Source: Actinoplanes palleronii
Lineage (GTDB): Bacteria; Actinomycetota; Actinomycetes; Mycobacteriales; Micromonosporaceae
Reading direction: 5' to 3'
NCBI RefSeq assembly: GCF_016862315.1
Contig: NZ_BOMS01000083.1
Location: forward strand, 1 to 64,000
DNA: 64,000 nt
Made by a program: the position numbers and the translations under genes. Numbering within the stretch: position 1 is the stretch's first letter; each line of letters starts with the position of its first letter. Under the pieces are notes generated by a model. It saw nothing but the letters and a program-made list of their open reading frames with translations. It made no database searches and was not told the origin of the DNA. Shown here piece after piece: positions 1-7,711 of the stretch.

Positions 1-6
1 TGCCCA

Positions 7-21
7 CCGAAAGTCCCCACG
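7..21 (-). repeat. Partial copy of dispersed palindromic repeat
   Basis: The 15-mer CCGAAAGTCCCCACG is the exact reverse complement of the CGTGGGGACTTTCGG segment that recurs in the 61-bp array at 45708-45994. The copy runs off the left edge of the window, so its full extent cannot be judged. Confidence 0.5.
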
Positions 22-53
22 CGCGGGGTGAGACGGCCGAGTGGTGTGCTCGG

Positions 54-785
54 TCAGTTGGTGAAGGTGAAGTGGCGGCGCAGGGTGCGCCGCCACGGGG
101 CTGACGGCAGCTCCGGGCGCAGCGCCGCGAGCCCGGTCGCGTACTTGGAGATCCGGGCGGGGCGGTGCCCGCGACTCCAGAGCAGCCGGTCGACCGGGGA
201 CGCGGCAGCGCCGGTCTTCGTCTCGATCACCGCGAGGCGGGGTGCGCGCAGTTCGGCCCCGCCGGTCGCGGTCCAGCTCAGATCGGTGTCGAGGGTGGCC
301 CGGGAGTCACCCGCGGGCTGGTAGAAGGTGGTCCGGCTGTAGTGGGTGACCAGGGTCGGCACCAGCACGATGCCGGCCCGGTCGCCGAGCACGCTCTCCA
401 CGAACCAGCGTCCCGGGTCGACGGTGTCCTGGTCGGCCGCCTGGTACGGCAGCCGGCTCTTCACCGTGCCGCCGCGGGAGCCCTCGGTCTTGACCTCCAG
501 CCAGCACTGCGCGGAGTCCAGATACGTACGAGTGCGGATCTTGAAGCGGCGCCGGCGACGCTGGGCCGTGAGCCGGAAGCTGACCAGGTCCGGGGTGTCG
601 AAGTAGGCGGAGCGGTAGCGGAACCGGCGCCGCCCGTCGATCTCCAGCACCCGGGTGGCCGGGTCGAGCGCGGGCAGCAGGGCCAGCGCGTCCTCCAGCC
701 GCAGCACGTACTTGCGGTCCACCCTGGTCTGCAGCTCGGCCTTCTCGGTGAGCTCGAGGAGCGAGATCGGTTCGAGAGTTCTCAT
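54..785 (-). CDS. VTC domain-containing protein
   Basis: A 243-residue protein made almost entirely of a VTC (CYTH-like, triphosphate-tunnel) domain. Visible family signatures are VDRKYV near residue 22, YRSAYFDT, a very basic run before FKIRTRTY, WLEVKTEG, and IETKTG near the C-terminus. These are the alternating acidic and basic strands that form the tunnel in yeast polyphosphate polymerase Vtc4. There is no SPX domain and no membrane segment. ATG at 783-785 overlaps the stop of the upstream DUF4956 gene (ATGA), so the two are translationally coupled; this pairing is common in bacteria. A role in polyphosphate or other anionic polymer metabolism is inferred, not shown. Confidence 0.85.
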   Translation of the reverse strand: MRTLEPISLLELTEKAELQTRVDRKYVLRLEDALALLPALDPATRVLEIDGRRRFRYRSAYFDTPDLVSFRLTAQRRRRRFKIRTRTYLDSAQCWLEVKTEGSRGGTVKSRLPYQAADQDTVDPGRWFVESVLGDRAGIVLVPTLVTHYSRTTFYQPAGDSRATLDTDLSWTATGGAELRAPRLAVIETKTGAAASPVDRLLWSRGHRPARISKYATGLAALRPELPSAPWRRTLRRHFTFTN

Positions 786-1348
786 CGGCCGGCCCCGACC
801 AGGTTGCCGATCGCCGAGTAGCGGACCTCGACCACGGTCGTCTCGTTGACCAGGTCGACCCGTTCCACGGTGACCGCGTGCACCCGGGCCCCGAGCACCC
901 GCTCGACCTGCGCCAGCAGCGCGGTCTGGTCGGTGTACGCGGCGTCCAGCACCAGCACCTGCCGCCGGTACGACGGGAACAGCCGGGGATGGTCCCCGAG
1001 GTACATGACCAGCAGGATCAGGCCCATCAGCGCCGGGCCGACCCACAGCTCGCCGTCGGTGAGCGGCCCGAGGATGCCCAGCGCCAGCGCGGAGAAGTAG
1101 TACGCCACCTCGTGCTGGTCCAGTTCGGTGGAGCGGAGCCGGATGATCGACAGCACGCCGAACAGCCCGAGGCCGAGGCCCGCGCTGACCGTGCTGCCGC
1201 TGAGCGATCCGGCCACCGCGAGCACACCGACGTTCACGCCGAGGAACGCGACCACCAGGTCCCGTCGCCGATGCCGGGGGAAGTACAGCCCGAAAACGAG
1301 CACACTCACAGCGAGGAGATCTATCCCGAACAACGCGATCCGGTGCAT
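782..1348 (-). CDS. DUF4956 family membrane protein
   Basis: A 188-residue protein with four or five hydrophobic segments in the first 115 residues (around 5-22, 32-48, 54-70, 85-103) and a soluble C-terminal ferredoxin-like region ending in TTVVEVRYSAIGNL. It matches the DUF4956 family, which usually sits beside VTC-domain genes, as here. It is the first gene of the pair, with GGGAGG upstream of its ATG. The family has no established biochemical function; a membrane partner for the VTC enzyme is a reasonable guess. Confidence 0.8.
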   Translation of the reverse strand: MHRIALFGIDLLAVSVLVFGLYFPRHRRRDLVVAFLGVNVGVLAVAGSLSGSTVSAGLGLGLFGVLSIIRLRSTELDQHEVAYYFSALALGILGPLTDGELWVGPALMGLILLVMYLGDHPRLFPSYRRQVLVLDAAYTDQTALLAQVERVLGARVHAVTVERVDLVNETTVVEVRYSAIGNLVGAGR

Positions 1349-1442
1349 AGTGGGGCGACCTCCCGAGGGTTTCCGGCCGCGAGAGCCCGCCTGAACGGTT
1401 CGCAGCCGCAGGGTTACGTATCGGTGAACTTCGATGGTTACG

Positions 1443-1454
1443 GTAAGCGCTTTC
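1443..1454 (-). promoter_or_regulatory. LacI-operator-like palindrome upstream of DUF4956/VTC genes
   Basis: GTAAGCGCTTTC contains the perfect palindrome AAGCGCTT and differs at one position from the symmetric 12-mer GAAAGCGCTTTC, a LacI-family style site. It lies about 95 bp upstream of the DUF4956 start in the otherwise gene-free 1349-1542 interval. No regulator can be assigned to it. Confidence 0.25.
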
Positions 1455-1542
1455 CCCCTGACGGACCACCGTCCCGTACCTCAAAGGCTCCTCAGAATCT
1501 GCTGTGCTGAGCCTGTGCGAGCGCCCGGACCTGCGCCGACCC

Positions 1543-2655
1543 TCACCCGGGGAAGGAGGCCCGGCCGGTGGTGTGCTCGTCGATGAACGGCAGGTCCGGC
1601 TCCCAGCCGAGACCGGCCGACGCCGGCACCGCGACGAAACCCTGGCGGCAGACGATCGGCGCGGTGGTGACGTCCCGGGCGTAGTACTTGTCCGAGCCGG
1701 ACACGTCCGAGGGCAGGGTGAAGCCGGGCAGCGCGCTGAGCGCCACGTTCGCGGCCCGGCCGATGCCGAACTCGTGCATGCCGCCGCACCAGACCGGCAG
1801 TCCCTCGGCGCGGGCCAGCTCGTGGGCGCGGACCGCGGGGGTGAGCCCGCCCATCCGGGACACCTTGATGTTGAGGATCCGGCCGGCGCCCAGCCGCAGC
1901 GCGGTGACCAGGTCGTCGACGTCCTCGACCGACTCGTCCAGGCAGATCGGGGTGGCCAGCTCGGCCTGCAGCGCGGCGTGCGCGACCAGGGCGCGGGGCG
2001 CGAACGGCTGCTCGATCATCAGCAGCCCGCGGGTGTCCAGCTCGCGGAAGACCGCGCGTTCGCCGGACGGGTAGGCGCCGTTCGCGTCGACGTGCAGGGC
2101 GAGCTCCGGGAACGCGGACCGGACCGCCCGGACCGGCTCGGCGTCCCAGCCCGGCGCGATCTTCAGCTTGACCCGCCGGTAGCCCTCGGCCACCCGCAGC
2201 GCGACCTGGTCGAGCAGCGCGTCGACGGTGGGCTCGATGCCCAGCGAGACGCCCGCCTCGACCCGGGACCGGGTGCCGCCCAGTGCCGTCGCGAGGGGGA
2301 TCCCGCGCCGCAGTGACCACAGCGCCCAGGCGGCCATGTCGAACCCGGCCCGCGCGAAGTGGTTCCCGCGGACCTTGCCGAGCGCCGCGGCCAGCTCGGC
2401 CGGATGCTCCCACTCGGTGCGGAGCACCAGCGGGGTCAGGTGATCGCGGGCCACCGCCCAGCAGCTCTCGGTCGTCTCGGCGCTGTAGAACGGGCCGCTC
2501 GGCGACGCGATCTCGCCCCAGCCGGTGACACCGTCGGCGTCGGTGAGCGCGACCAGGATGTGCTCCAGGTCGCGCTTGGCGTGCGAGCTGGTCTGGAAGC
2601 GGTGCACCAGCGGCAGGCGTACCCGGCGGAGCGCGACGTGCGTCGTTCGCGTCAT
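1543..2655 (-). CDS. menC: Enolase-superfamily N-succinylamino acid racemase / o-succinylbenzoate synthase
   Basis: A 370-residue member of the MenC/NSAR branch of the enolase superfamily. The full catalytic set is visible: K163-L-K165 on the second strand, metal ligands D190 (HVDANG), E215 (MIEQP) and D240 (CLDES), and K264 (NIKVSR). The positions almost coincide with those of Amycolatopsis N-acylamino acid racemase. Sequence alone cannot separate menaquinone synthesis from N-succinylamino acid racemisation. The absence of men genes and the neighbouring GNAT and M20 deacylase genes favour racemase activity. Its ATG overlaps the end of the SIS gene (2652-2655), placing it last in a three-gene operon. 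Confidence 0.85.
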   Translation of the reverse strand: MTRTTHVALRRVRLPLVHRFQTSSHAKRDLEHILVALTDADGVTGWGEIASPSGPFYSAETTESCWAVARDHLTPLVLRTEWEHPAELAAALGKVRGNHFARAGFDMAAWALWSLRRGIPLATALGGTRSRVEAGVSLGIEPTVDALLDQVALRVAEGYRRVKLKIAPGWDAEPVRAVRSAFPELALHVDANGAYPSGERAVFRELDTRGLLMIEQPFAPRALVAHAALQAELATPICLDESVEDVDDLVTALRLGAGRILNIKVSRMGGLTPAVRAHELARAEGLPVWCGGMHEFGIGRAANVALSALPGFTLPSDVSGSDKYYARDVTTAPIVCRQGFVAVPASAGLGWEPDLPFIDEHTTGRASFPG

Positions 2656-3293
2656 GCTTCCTCCGCCGGGAGACCGTACAGGCCGAGTTCGGCGGCGAGG
2701 GCGTCGCGCTCCCGCAGGCGCCGGCCGGCGCCTTTGGCACTGGCGGTGGTCAAGGTGGCGAGCAGGTGCAGCGCCAGGACGATCGAGGTGGGCGAGTTGA
2801 CGTACGAGGCACTGCGCGGTGCCACCACGATCCGCGCGGCGGCCAGCCCGGCGAGCGGGGCATCCTCGGCATCGGTGATCAGCGCCAGCTCACCCCCGTG
2901 TCGTACGTAAGCGGAAGCGACCTCGACCGTCTCCCGCCGGTACCGTTCCAGCGAGACCGCGACCAGCAGATCTCCTCGGCGGATGTCGCTGAGCACGTCG
3001 AGCGCCCGCAGCGGCGCCCCGTCGACCAGGTGCACCCCGGACAGCCCGGCGCTGAGGTCGGCGGCGAGCAGCGACGCGTAGCTCTGCGACTTGCCGTACC
3101 CGATCAGGAACCGCCGCCGCGCGGACACGATCAGCGCCGCGGTCCGTTCGATCGAGTCCTGCTCGGCCGCCCACCCGAGCGCCTGATCGAACTCGGTCCG
3201 CTGCTGCTCCAGCACCCGCTGCTTGAGCACCTTCGCCGAGCGGCGCTGCACGTTCCGGTCGAACCGGTCCGCGGGCGTCGAGTGCGCGGTCAC
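2652..3293 (-). CDS. RpiR-like SIS domain protein lacking the DNA-binding domain
   Basis: A 213-residue protein. The SIS sugar-isomerase fold starts near residue 50 with IVSARRRFLIGYGKS, where the Gly/Ser loop normally binds a sugar phosphate, and continues through LLVAVSLERYRRE and LALITDAEDAPL. It resembles the effector half of MurR/RpiR regulators, but the N-terminal 45 residues are a basic, probably helical segment with no recognisable helix-turn-helix; full-length RpiR proteins are about 280 residues. It overlaps GNAT upstream and racemase downstream by four bases each. A metabolite sensor acting through another protein, or an enzyme, are both possible. Confidence 0.7.
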   Translation of the reverse strand: MTAHSTPADRFDRNVQRRSAKVLKQRVLEQQRTEFDQALGWAAEQDSIERTAALIVSARRRFLIGYGKSQSYASLLAADLSAGLSGVHLVDGAPLRALDVLSDIRRGDLLVAVSLERYRRETVEVASAYVRHGGELALITDAEDAPLAGLAAARIVVAPRSASYVNSPTSIVLALHLLATLTTASAKGAGRRLRERDALAAELGLYGLPAEEA

Positions 3294-3973
3294 GCCGCGT
3301 CCCCCGGCCGGAACTGGTACGCCACCCGGGCCGGATCACCGTCCGGCCGGACCACGCCGACCAGGTGCCGGCCGGCCGCGAACCGCGCCACCAGCTCCTG
3401 CCGCAGCCAGGCCCGGTCGGCGGGATCGGGCGCGGCGAACCGGTCCCCGGCGGCGACCACGACCGCGTCCGAGCCGTCCCGGCACGTGCGCCCGGCGGGG
3501 TCCAGATCCCAGCTGACCAGCACCCGGTCGGTGCCCGGCTCGTCGTAGAAGTCGGCGCCGAACCGGATCCCGGTCGCACCCAGCACGGCGAAGTTGAAGT
3601 GCGCGTTGCGCAGCGCGTACGGATCGAAGGTCCACCGCATGGTCCGCGCGCCGGTGCGCCGGGCCACCGCCGCCTGGGCGTGCTTCAGCAGCCGGCCCAC
3701 GCCGCTGCCCTGTGCGGCCGGCGCGACCACCGCGGCCTGCGAGTAGTGGTAGAACTCGCCGTCCTCGACCGCGCTGAACCCGAAGCAGAACCCGACGAGC
3801 GCGCCGTCCTCGCCGAGCGCCCCGATCACCGAGCCACCGTTGCGGCGCAGCGCCGCCAGCAGGCGCGGGGTGAGGCCGAACGCCGGATCCGTGTACCCGA
3901 ACACCTCGCGGTAGAGCCGGGCCGCCGCCGTCCACTCGGCGATGCCGTCCAGGTCGCGCACGGTCACGTCCAT
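3290..3973 (-). CDS. GNAT family N-acyltransferase (COG3375-like)
   Basis: A 227-residue GNAT-fold protein. The acyl-CoA pyrophosphate loop is visible as VVAPAAQGSGVGRLLK (about residues 78-93), preceded by GFCFGFSAVEDGEFYHYSQ. It resembles the COG3375-type acyltransferases found beside N-succinylamino acid racemases. In Geobacillus such an enzyme succinylates D-amino acids with succinyl-CoA, and that role is inferred here from context. It is first in the operon with the SIS protein and racemase (ATGA overlap at 3290-3293). GAGGGAGA lies just upstream of its ATG. Confidence 0.75.
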   Translation of the reverse strand: MDVTVRDLDGIAEWTAAARLYREVFGYTDPAFGLTPRLLAALRRNGGSVIGALGEDGALVGFCFGFSAVEDGEFYHYSQAAVVAPAAQGSGVGRLLKHAQAAVARRTGARTMRWTFDPYALRNAHFNFAVLGATGIRFGADFYDEPGTDRVLVSWDLDPAGRTCRDGSDAVVVAAGDRFAAPDPADRAWLRQELVARFAAGRHLVGVVRPDGDPARVAYQFRPGDAA

Positions 3974-4011
3974 CCGATCTCCCTCGCCAAGATAGGGAAC
4001 GTATAACCCTC

Positions 4012-4062
4012 ATCCTGTCGGCATACCCGCTCGTTGACAACAAGGATGGCACTACTTAGCGT
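4012..4062. promoter_or_regulatory. Divergent back-to-back promoters with overlapping -35 boxes
   Basis: Forward: TTGACA (4034-4039), 17-bp spacer, TAGCGT (4057-4062), then only six bases to the ATG of the M20 gene at 4069, with no Shine-Dalgarno, so a leaderless mRNA is expected. Reverse: TTGTCA (read from 4040 to 4035), 17-bp spacer, CAGGAT (4017-4012), serving the GNAT-SIS-racemase operon. The two -35 elements share five bases, so polymerase can occupy only one at a time and one regulator could control both sides. Confidence 0.65.
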
Positions 4063-4068
4063 TCGTAT

Positions 4069-5175
4069 ATGTCGTCTTCCGTGATAACCGCGCTGCACCG
4101 TTACACGCACGCCGAGTCGCCCACCGGTGATCCGGCGGCGCTCGCCGCGCTGGCCGGGATGCTCGAGGCGGACGCGGCCGCGGCCGGCCTGCACACGGCC
4201 CGGGAGGAACACCCGACCGGCGACCACCTGATCTGGACACTCCCGGCCCGGGACGTGCCCGGCGGCCCGCCGGTGCTGCTGCTCACCCACTACGACACGG
4301 TGTGGCCGGTCGGCACCCTCGCCGGCCTGCCGTGGACCGTGGACGGGGACGTGATCCGCGGGCCCGGCGTCTACGACACGAAAGCCGGGATCGCGGCGCT
4401 GCTCGCGGCGGTGACGGCGGTGGCCGGCCGGCCGCATCCGGAGCTGCGGATCGTGGTGGTCGCCGACGAGGAGATCGGGTCGCCGACCGCGACCGGGCTG
4501 GTCGAGGCGGAGGCCCGGCGGGCCGGGGCGGTGCTCGGGCTGGAGCCGCCGCACCCGGGTGGCGACCTGAAGACCGGCCGGCGCGGCAGCACCCGGGCCC
4601 GGATCGAGGTGACCGGGGTGGAGGCGCACGCCGCGCTCGACCCGGAGGCCGGCGCGAACGCCATCGACGAGCTGGTGGACCAGCTGCTGCGGGTGCGGGA
4701 GCTCGGCGCCGGACGGCCGGTGCTGGTCAACACCGGGGTGATCGCCGGTGGCGGGCGCACCAATGTGGTCGCCGGCGCGGCGCACGCCGACCTGGGGCTG
4801 CGGTTCGCCGACCCGGAGGACGAACGGGTCGTGCTCGGCGAGCTGGCCGCACTGCGGGCGATCCGGCCACGGGCCACGGTCGGTACCCGGCTGCTGTCGC
4901 ACCGGCCGACCTGGCAGCCTGGCGAGGCGGGCGTCCGGCTGCTGGCCCGGGTGGCCGCGATCGCGGCCGGGATCGGGCAGGACCTCGGTGGCCGGCCGGC
5001 CGACGGCGCCGCGGACACCAACACCGCCGGGTCACTCGGGCGGCCGACCGTGGACGGGCTGGCGCCCCGGGGCGGCGGGGCGCACGCGCGGACCGAGTGG
5101 GTGTCGGTGGCCGGCATCGCGGAGCGGGTCGCACTGCTCACCGCGTTGCTCGGTGACCGGGACGGGCTCGCCTGA
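4069..5175 (+). CDS. M20 family metallopeptidase / N-acyl amino acid deacylase
   Basis: A 368-residue M20 enzyme of the carboxypeptidase G2 / ArgE type. Metal ligands and base are in place: H74 (THYDTVWP), bridging D103 (VYDTKAG), general base E134 with E135 (ADEEIG), E159 (LGLEPPH) and H339 (GAHARTEW). It has the usual two-domain layout with a lid insertion between about residues 175 and 285, and no signal peptide, so it is cytoplasmic. It is divergent from the racemase operon across an 95-bp shared promoter region. This fits release of the free L-amino acid from an N-acyl (probably succinyl) intermediate, though a generic N-acyl amino acid or dipeptide substrate is possible. Confidence 0.85.
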   Translation: MSSSVITALHRYTHAESPTGDPAALAALAGMLEADAAAAGLHTAREEHPTGDHLIWTLPARDVPGGPPVLLLTHYDTVWPVGTLAGLPWTVDGDVIRGPGVYDTKAGIAALLAAVTAVAGRPHPELRIVVVADEEIGSPTATGLVEAEARRAGAVLGLEPPHPGGDLKTGRRGSTRARIEVTGVEAHAALDPEAGANAIDELVDQLLRVRELGAGRPVLVNTGVIAGGGRTNVVAGAAHADLGLRFADPEDERVVLGELAALRAIRPRATVGTRLLSHRPTWQPGEAGVRLLARVAAIAAGIGQDLGGRPADGAADTNTAGSLGRPTVDGLAPRGGGAHARTEWVSVAGIAERVALLTALLGDRDGLA

Positions 5176-5271
5176 CCCTTTCATGGGGTTTGCGTGATTG
5201 TGCAACCCGTTTGGGCGGTTCGGAACCGGGGTAAACGTGCCGGGCACTGGAGACCCCCGGGGGTGACTTCG

Positions 5272-5532
5272 ATGCTGAACGACTATGAGCGCCGGTGCTT
5301 GGCCGAGCTGGAATACCAGCTGCGGAGTGACTCCGCCTTCGCCGCCCGGATGGCCGGCCCGGTGCCCGCCCGGCCGGAACCCGCGTCACCGGCCGTACCG
5401 ATCCTGTGTGCGCTGCTGTTCATCCTGGTCCCGCTGGTGATGCTGCTGTTCGGCTGGCCCGGGGTGCTGATCCTGCTCGACCTCTTCGCCGCCGCGATCG
5501 CCGTGATCCTGCTCCGCCGCCGCGCCCGCTGA
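5272..5532 (+). CDS. DUF3040 family small membrane protein
   Basis: An 86-residue protein opening with the DUF3040 signature MLNDYERRCLAELEYQL and ending in two hydrophobic segments (about 43-60 and 63-80) followed by RRRAR. The ATG at 5272 is chosen because the family starts exactly at this motif; the upstream in-frame extension to 5194 looks unlike protein. These are widespread single-copy actinobacterial proteins of unknown function. It is separate from the downstream two-component operon. Confidence 0.8.
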   Translation: MLNDYERRCLAELEYQLRSDSAFAARMAGPVPARPEPASPAVPILCALLFILVPLVMLLFGWPGVLILLDLFAAAIAVILLRRRAR

Positions 5533-5536
5533 CCGA

Positions 5537-5553
5537 TTCTCATCGCGTTCTCA
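5537..5553 (+). promoter_or_regulatory. Direct-repeat response-regulator box
   Basis: TTCTCA at 5537-5542 and TTCTCA at 5548-5553 are exact direct repeats with an 11-bp period, the layout bound by head-to-tail OmpR/PhoB dimers. They sit 27 bp before the response regulator start, suggesting autoregulation. A related pair occurs at 7661-7677. Confidence 0.5.
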
Positions 5554-5579
5554 CACACCCGTGCTGTGATGGGCGGGTC

Positions 5580-6272
5580 ATGAGCGTCAGCCCCCGCGTC
5601 CTCGTCGTCGACGACCAGCCGAACATCGTCGACCTGCTGGACACCGTGCTGCGGTTCCACGGGTTCCGGGTGGACACCGCCACCACCGCGGCCGAGGCCG
5701 TCGCGGTCGCTGCCGCCCGGCCTCCTGACCTGGTGCTTCTCGACGTGATGCTGCCGGACGGCGACGGGCTGGCGGTGTGCCGGCGGCTGCGGGCCGACGG
5801 GCTGGACGCCGGGATCATCTTCCTCACCGCCCGGGACGCGCGCGCCGACCAGTTGTCCGGTCTGGCGTACGGCGGGGACGACTACGTGACCAAGCCGTTC
5901 GACGTGGAGGTGCTGCTGGCCCGGGTGCGGGCGGTGCTGCGGCGGGTCCGCGGCCCGGCGGCCCCCGACCCGGTCCTGCGGTACGCGGACCTGGAACTCG
6001 ACCAGGAGACGCTGCAGGTGCGCCGGGCCGGCACCGAGGTGCCGCTCTCCCCCACCGAGCTGAAGCTGCTGCGGTACTTCCTGACCCACTCCGGCCGGGT
6101 GCTGTCCCGCGCGCAGATCCTGGCCGCCGTCTGGGAGTTCGACAGCCCGGCGGTCTCCAACGTGGTCGACACGTACGTCGGTTATCTGCGCCGCAAACTG
6201 GACCGGCACGGGCCGCCGCTGATCGTCACGCATCGCGGCTTCGGGTACGCGCTGCGCGCCGCTGCGCCGTGA
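5580..6272 (+). CDS. OmpR/PhoB family response regulator
   Basis: A 230-residue two-domain regulator. Receiver: acidic pocket D11-D12, phospho-acceptor D55 (LLDVMLPDG), T83 and K105 (VTKPF). The C-terminal winged helix (about 130-228) contains the SPTELKLLRYFLTHSGRVLSR and VDTYVGYLRRKL family motifs. It resembles TrcR/PrrA-type regulators. The stop overlaps the GTG start of the kinase at 6269, so the pair is translationally coupled. It probably controls itself and the lipid-binding protein/MMPL genes downstream through the direct-repeat boxes. Confidence 0.9.
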   Translation: MSVSPRVLVVDDQPNIVDLLDTVLRFHGFRVDTATTAAEAVAVAAARPPDLVLLDVMLPDGDGLAVCRRLRADGLDAGIIFLTARDARADQLSGLAYGGDDYVTKPFDVEVLLARVRAVLRRVRGPAAPDPVLRYADLELDQETLQVRRAGTEVPLSPTELKLLRYFLTHSGRVLSRAQILAAVWEFDSPAVSNVVDTYVGYLRRKLDRHGPPLIVTHRGFGYALRAAAP

Positions 6273-7699
6273 CCCGCCGGACCCTGCGGTTCTCGCTGGT
6301 CACGTCGATGGTGGCGCTGGCCGCGGCGGGACTGCTGGTGACCTGCGGTACGGCGGCGGTGGCGCTGCGGTCGTACCTGCTGGAGCGCACCGACGAGCAG
6401 CTCGCCGCCGCGGCCGAGCTGGTGCGGCAGCGGGCCACGGTCCTGGTCCCGGACGGGCCGGAGCTGCGCTCGGTGGTGTCGGTGACCGAATACCTGATCG
6501 AGTACCGCCGCGCCGACGGGCGCACCCTGCGCTTCGCGAGCGGCTCACCGCTGCCGGCGGACCCGCTGCTGGACCGCGCCGACCCGGCCCGCGTCACCGT
6601 GCAGACGATCACCGACACGGCGGGGGCCCGGTACCGGGTGCGGCTCGTGCCGCTCCCCGGCGGTTCCCGGGTGCTGGTCGGCCTGCCCCTCGCGCCGGTC
6701 CGCAACACGGTCGCCCGGTTCGTCCTGATCGCGGCGCTGACCGGGGCGGTCGTGCTGGTGCTGCTCACCCTGCTGGCCCGCTGGCTGGTGCACCGGCGGC
6801 TGCGCCCGCTGGACGAGATCGCCGCCACCGCCGCCGCGATCGCCGGCGGCGACCTGGACCGCCGGGCCGGCGCGCCACCGGCGGGCAGCGCCGCCGCCCG
6901 TACCGAGGTGGGGCGGCTGTCCACCGCCGTCGACCGGATGCTGACCCGGATCCAGGCGGCGATGACCGCCCGGGAACGATCCGAGGAGCGGATGCGGGCG
7001 TTCGTCGCGGACGCCTCGCACGAGCTGCGCACCCCGGTCACCTCGATCAGCGGATATCTCCAGCTGATCCGCACCGGGGTGATCGACCTCGGCGCCCGGC
7101 CGGACGTGCTGCGCCGGATCGAGGAGGAGGCCGGGCGGATGGGCGCCCTGGTCAACGAGCTGCTGTATCTCGCGCGGCTGGACGCCGACCCGCCGGCCCG
7201 GCGGGACCCGGTCGACCTGACCGCGCTGATCCGGGACGCGGTCGCGGACGCGAGCGCGGTGGAGCCGTCCCGCCCGTGGACGGTGTCCGTGCCCGCGGGC
7301 CCACCGGTGATCGTGGCCGGGGACGACGGCACGCTGCGGCAGGTGCTCGCCAACCTGCTGGGCAACGTCCGCGCCCACACGCCGCCGGGCGCGGCCGCGC
7401 AGGTCAGCGTGGTGGTGACCGGGGATCGGGTGCGGGTCGCGGTGCGTGACACCGGTCCGGGGATGAGCGCGGAGGCGGCGGCGCACGCGTTCGAACGGTT
7501 CTGGCGGGCCGAGGAGTCCCGCGCCCGGTCCGGCGGCGCCGGGCTCGGCCTGGCGATCGTGGCCGAGGCGGTGCGCGCCCACGGCGGCGAGACCGGCATC
7601 GTGTCGTCCCCGGGTGCCGGCGCCACGGTCTGGTTCGCCCTGCCCGGGGTTCCTAACGAACTCTCATCCGGCTCGCACCCCGGTGTCACCGGCGGTTGA
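6269..7699 (+). CDS. Sensor histidine kinase
   Basis: A 476-residue membrane kinase. TM1 about 12-34, an extracytoplasmic sensor of about 115 residues, TM2 about 150-174, HAMP about 175-228, HisKA with phospho-acceptor H251 (DASHELRTP), N-box near residue 362 (QVLANLLGN), and G-boxes DTGPGM and GGAGLGLAI. All kinase motifs are intact. The GTG start overlaps the regulator stop. The LmeA-like gene begins 12 bases after the kinase stop, so all four genes from 5580 to 10587 may form one transcription unit. Confidence 0.9.
   Translation: MTRRTLRFSLVTSMVALAAAGLLVTCGTAAVALRSYLLERTDEQLAAAAELVRQRATVLVPDGPELRSVVSVTEYLIEYRRADGRTLRFASGSPLPADPLLDRADPARVTVQTITDTAGARYRVRLVPLPGGSRVLVGLPLAPVRNTVARFVLIAALTGAVVLVLLTLLARWLVHRRLRPLDEIAATAAAIAGGDLDRRAGAPPAGSAAARTEVGRLSTAVDRMLTRIQAAMTARERSEERMRAFVADASHELRTPVTSISGYLQLIRTGVIDLGARPDVLRRIEEEAGRMGALVNELLYLARLDADPPARRDPVDLTALIRDAVADASAVEPSRPWTVSVPAGPPVIVAGDDGTLRQVLANLLGNVRAHTPPGAAAQVSVVVTGDRVRVAVRDTGPGMSAEAAAHAFERFWRAEESRARSGGAGLGLAIVAEAVRAHGGETGIVSSPGAGATVWFALPGVPNELSSGSHPGVTGG
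7661..7677 (+). promoter_or_regulatory. Second direct-repeat response-regulator box
   Basis: CTCTCA (7661-7666) and CTCGCA (7672-7677) have the same 11-bp period as, and resemble, the TTCTCA repeats at 5537-5553. They lie inside the 3' end of the kinase gene, 35 bp upstream of the LmeA-like gene, where they could drive an internal promoter. Confidence 0.35.
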
Positions 7700-7711
7700 T
7701 GGCATGACCGG

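Noticed and set aside
5176-5271. GGGTT...AACCC inverted repeat considered as a terminator
   Set aside because: Only five base pairs; not strong enough to report.
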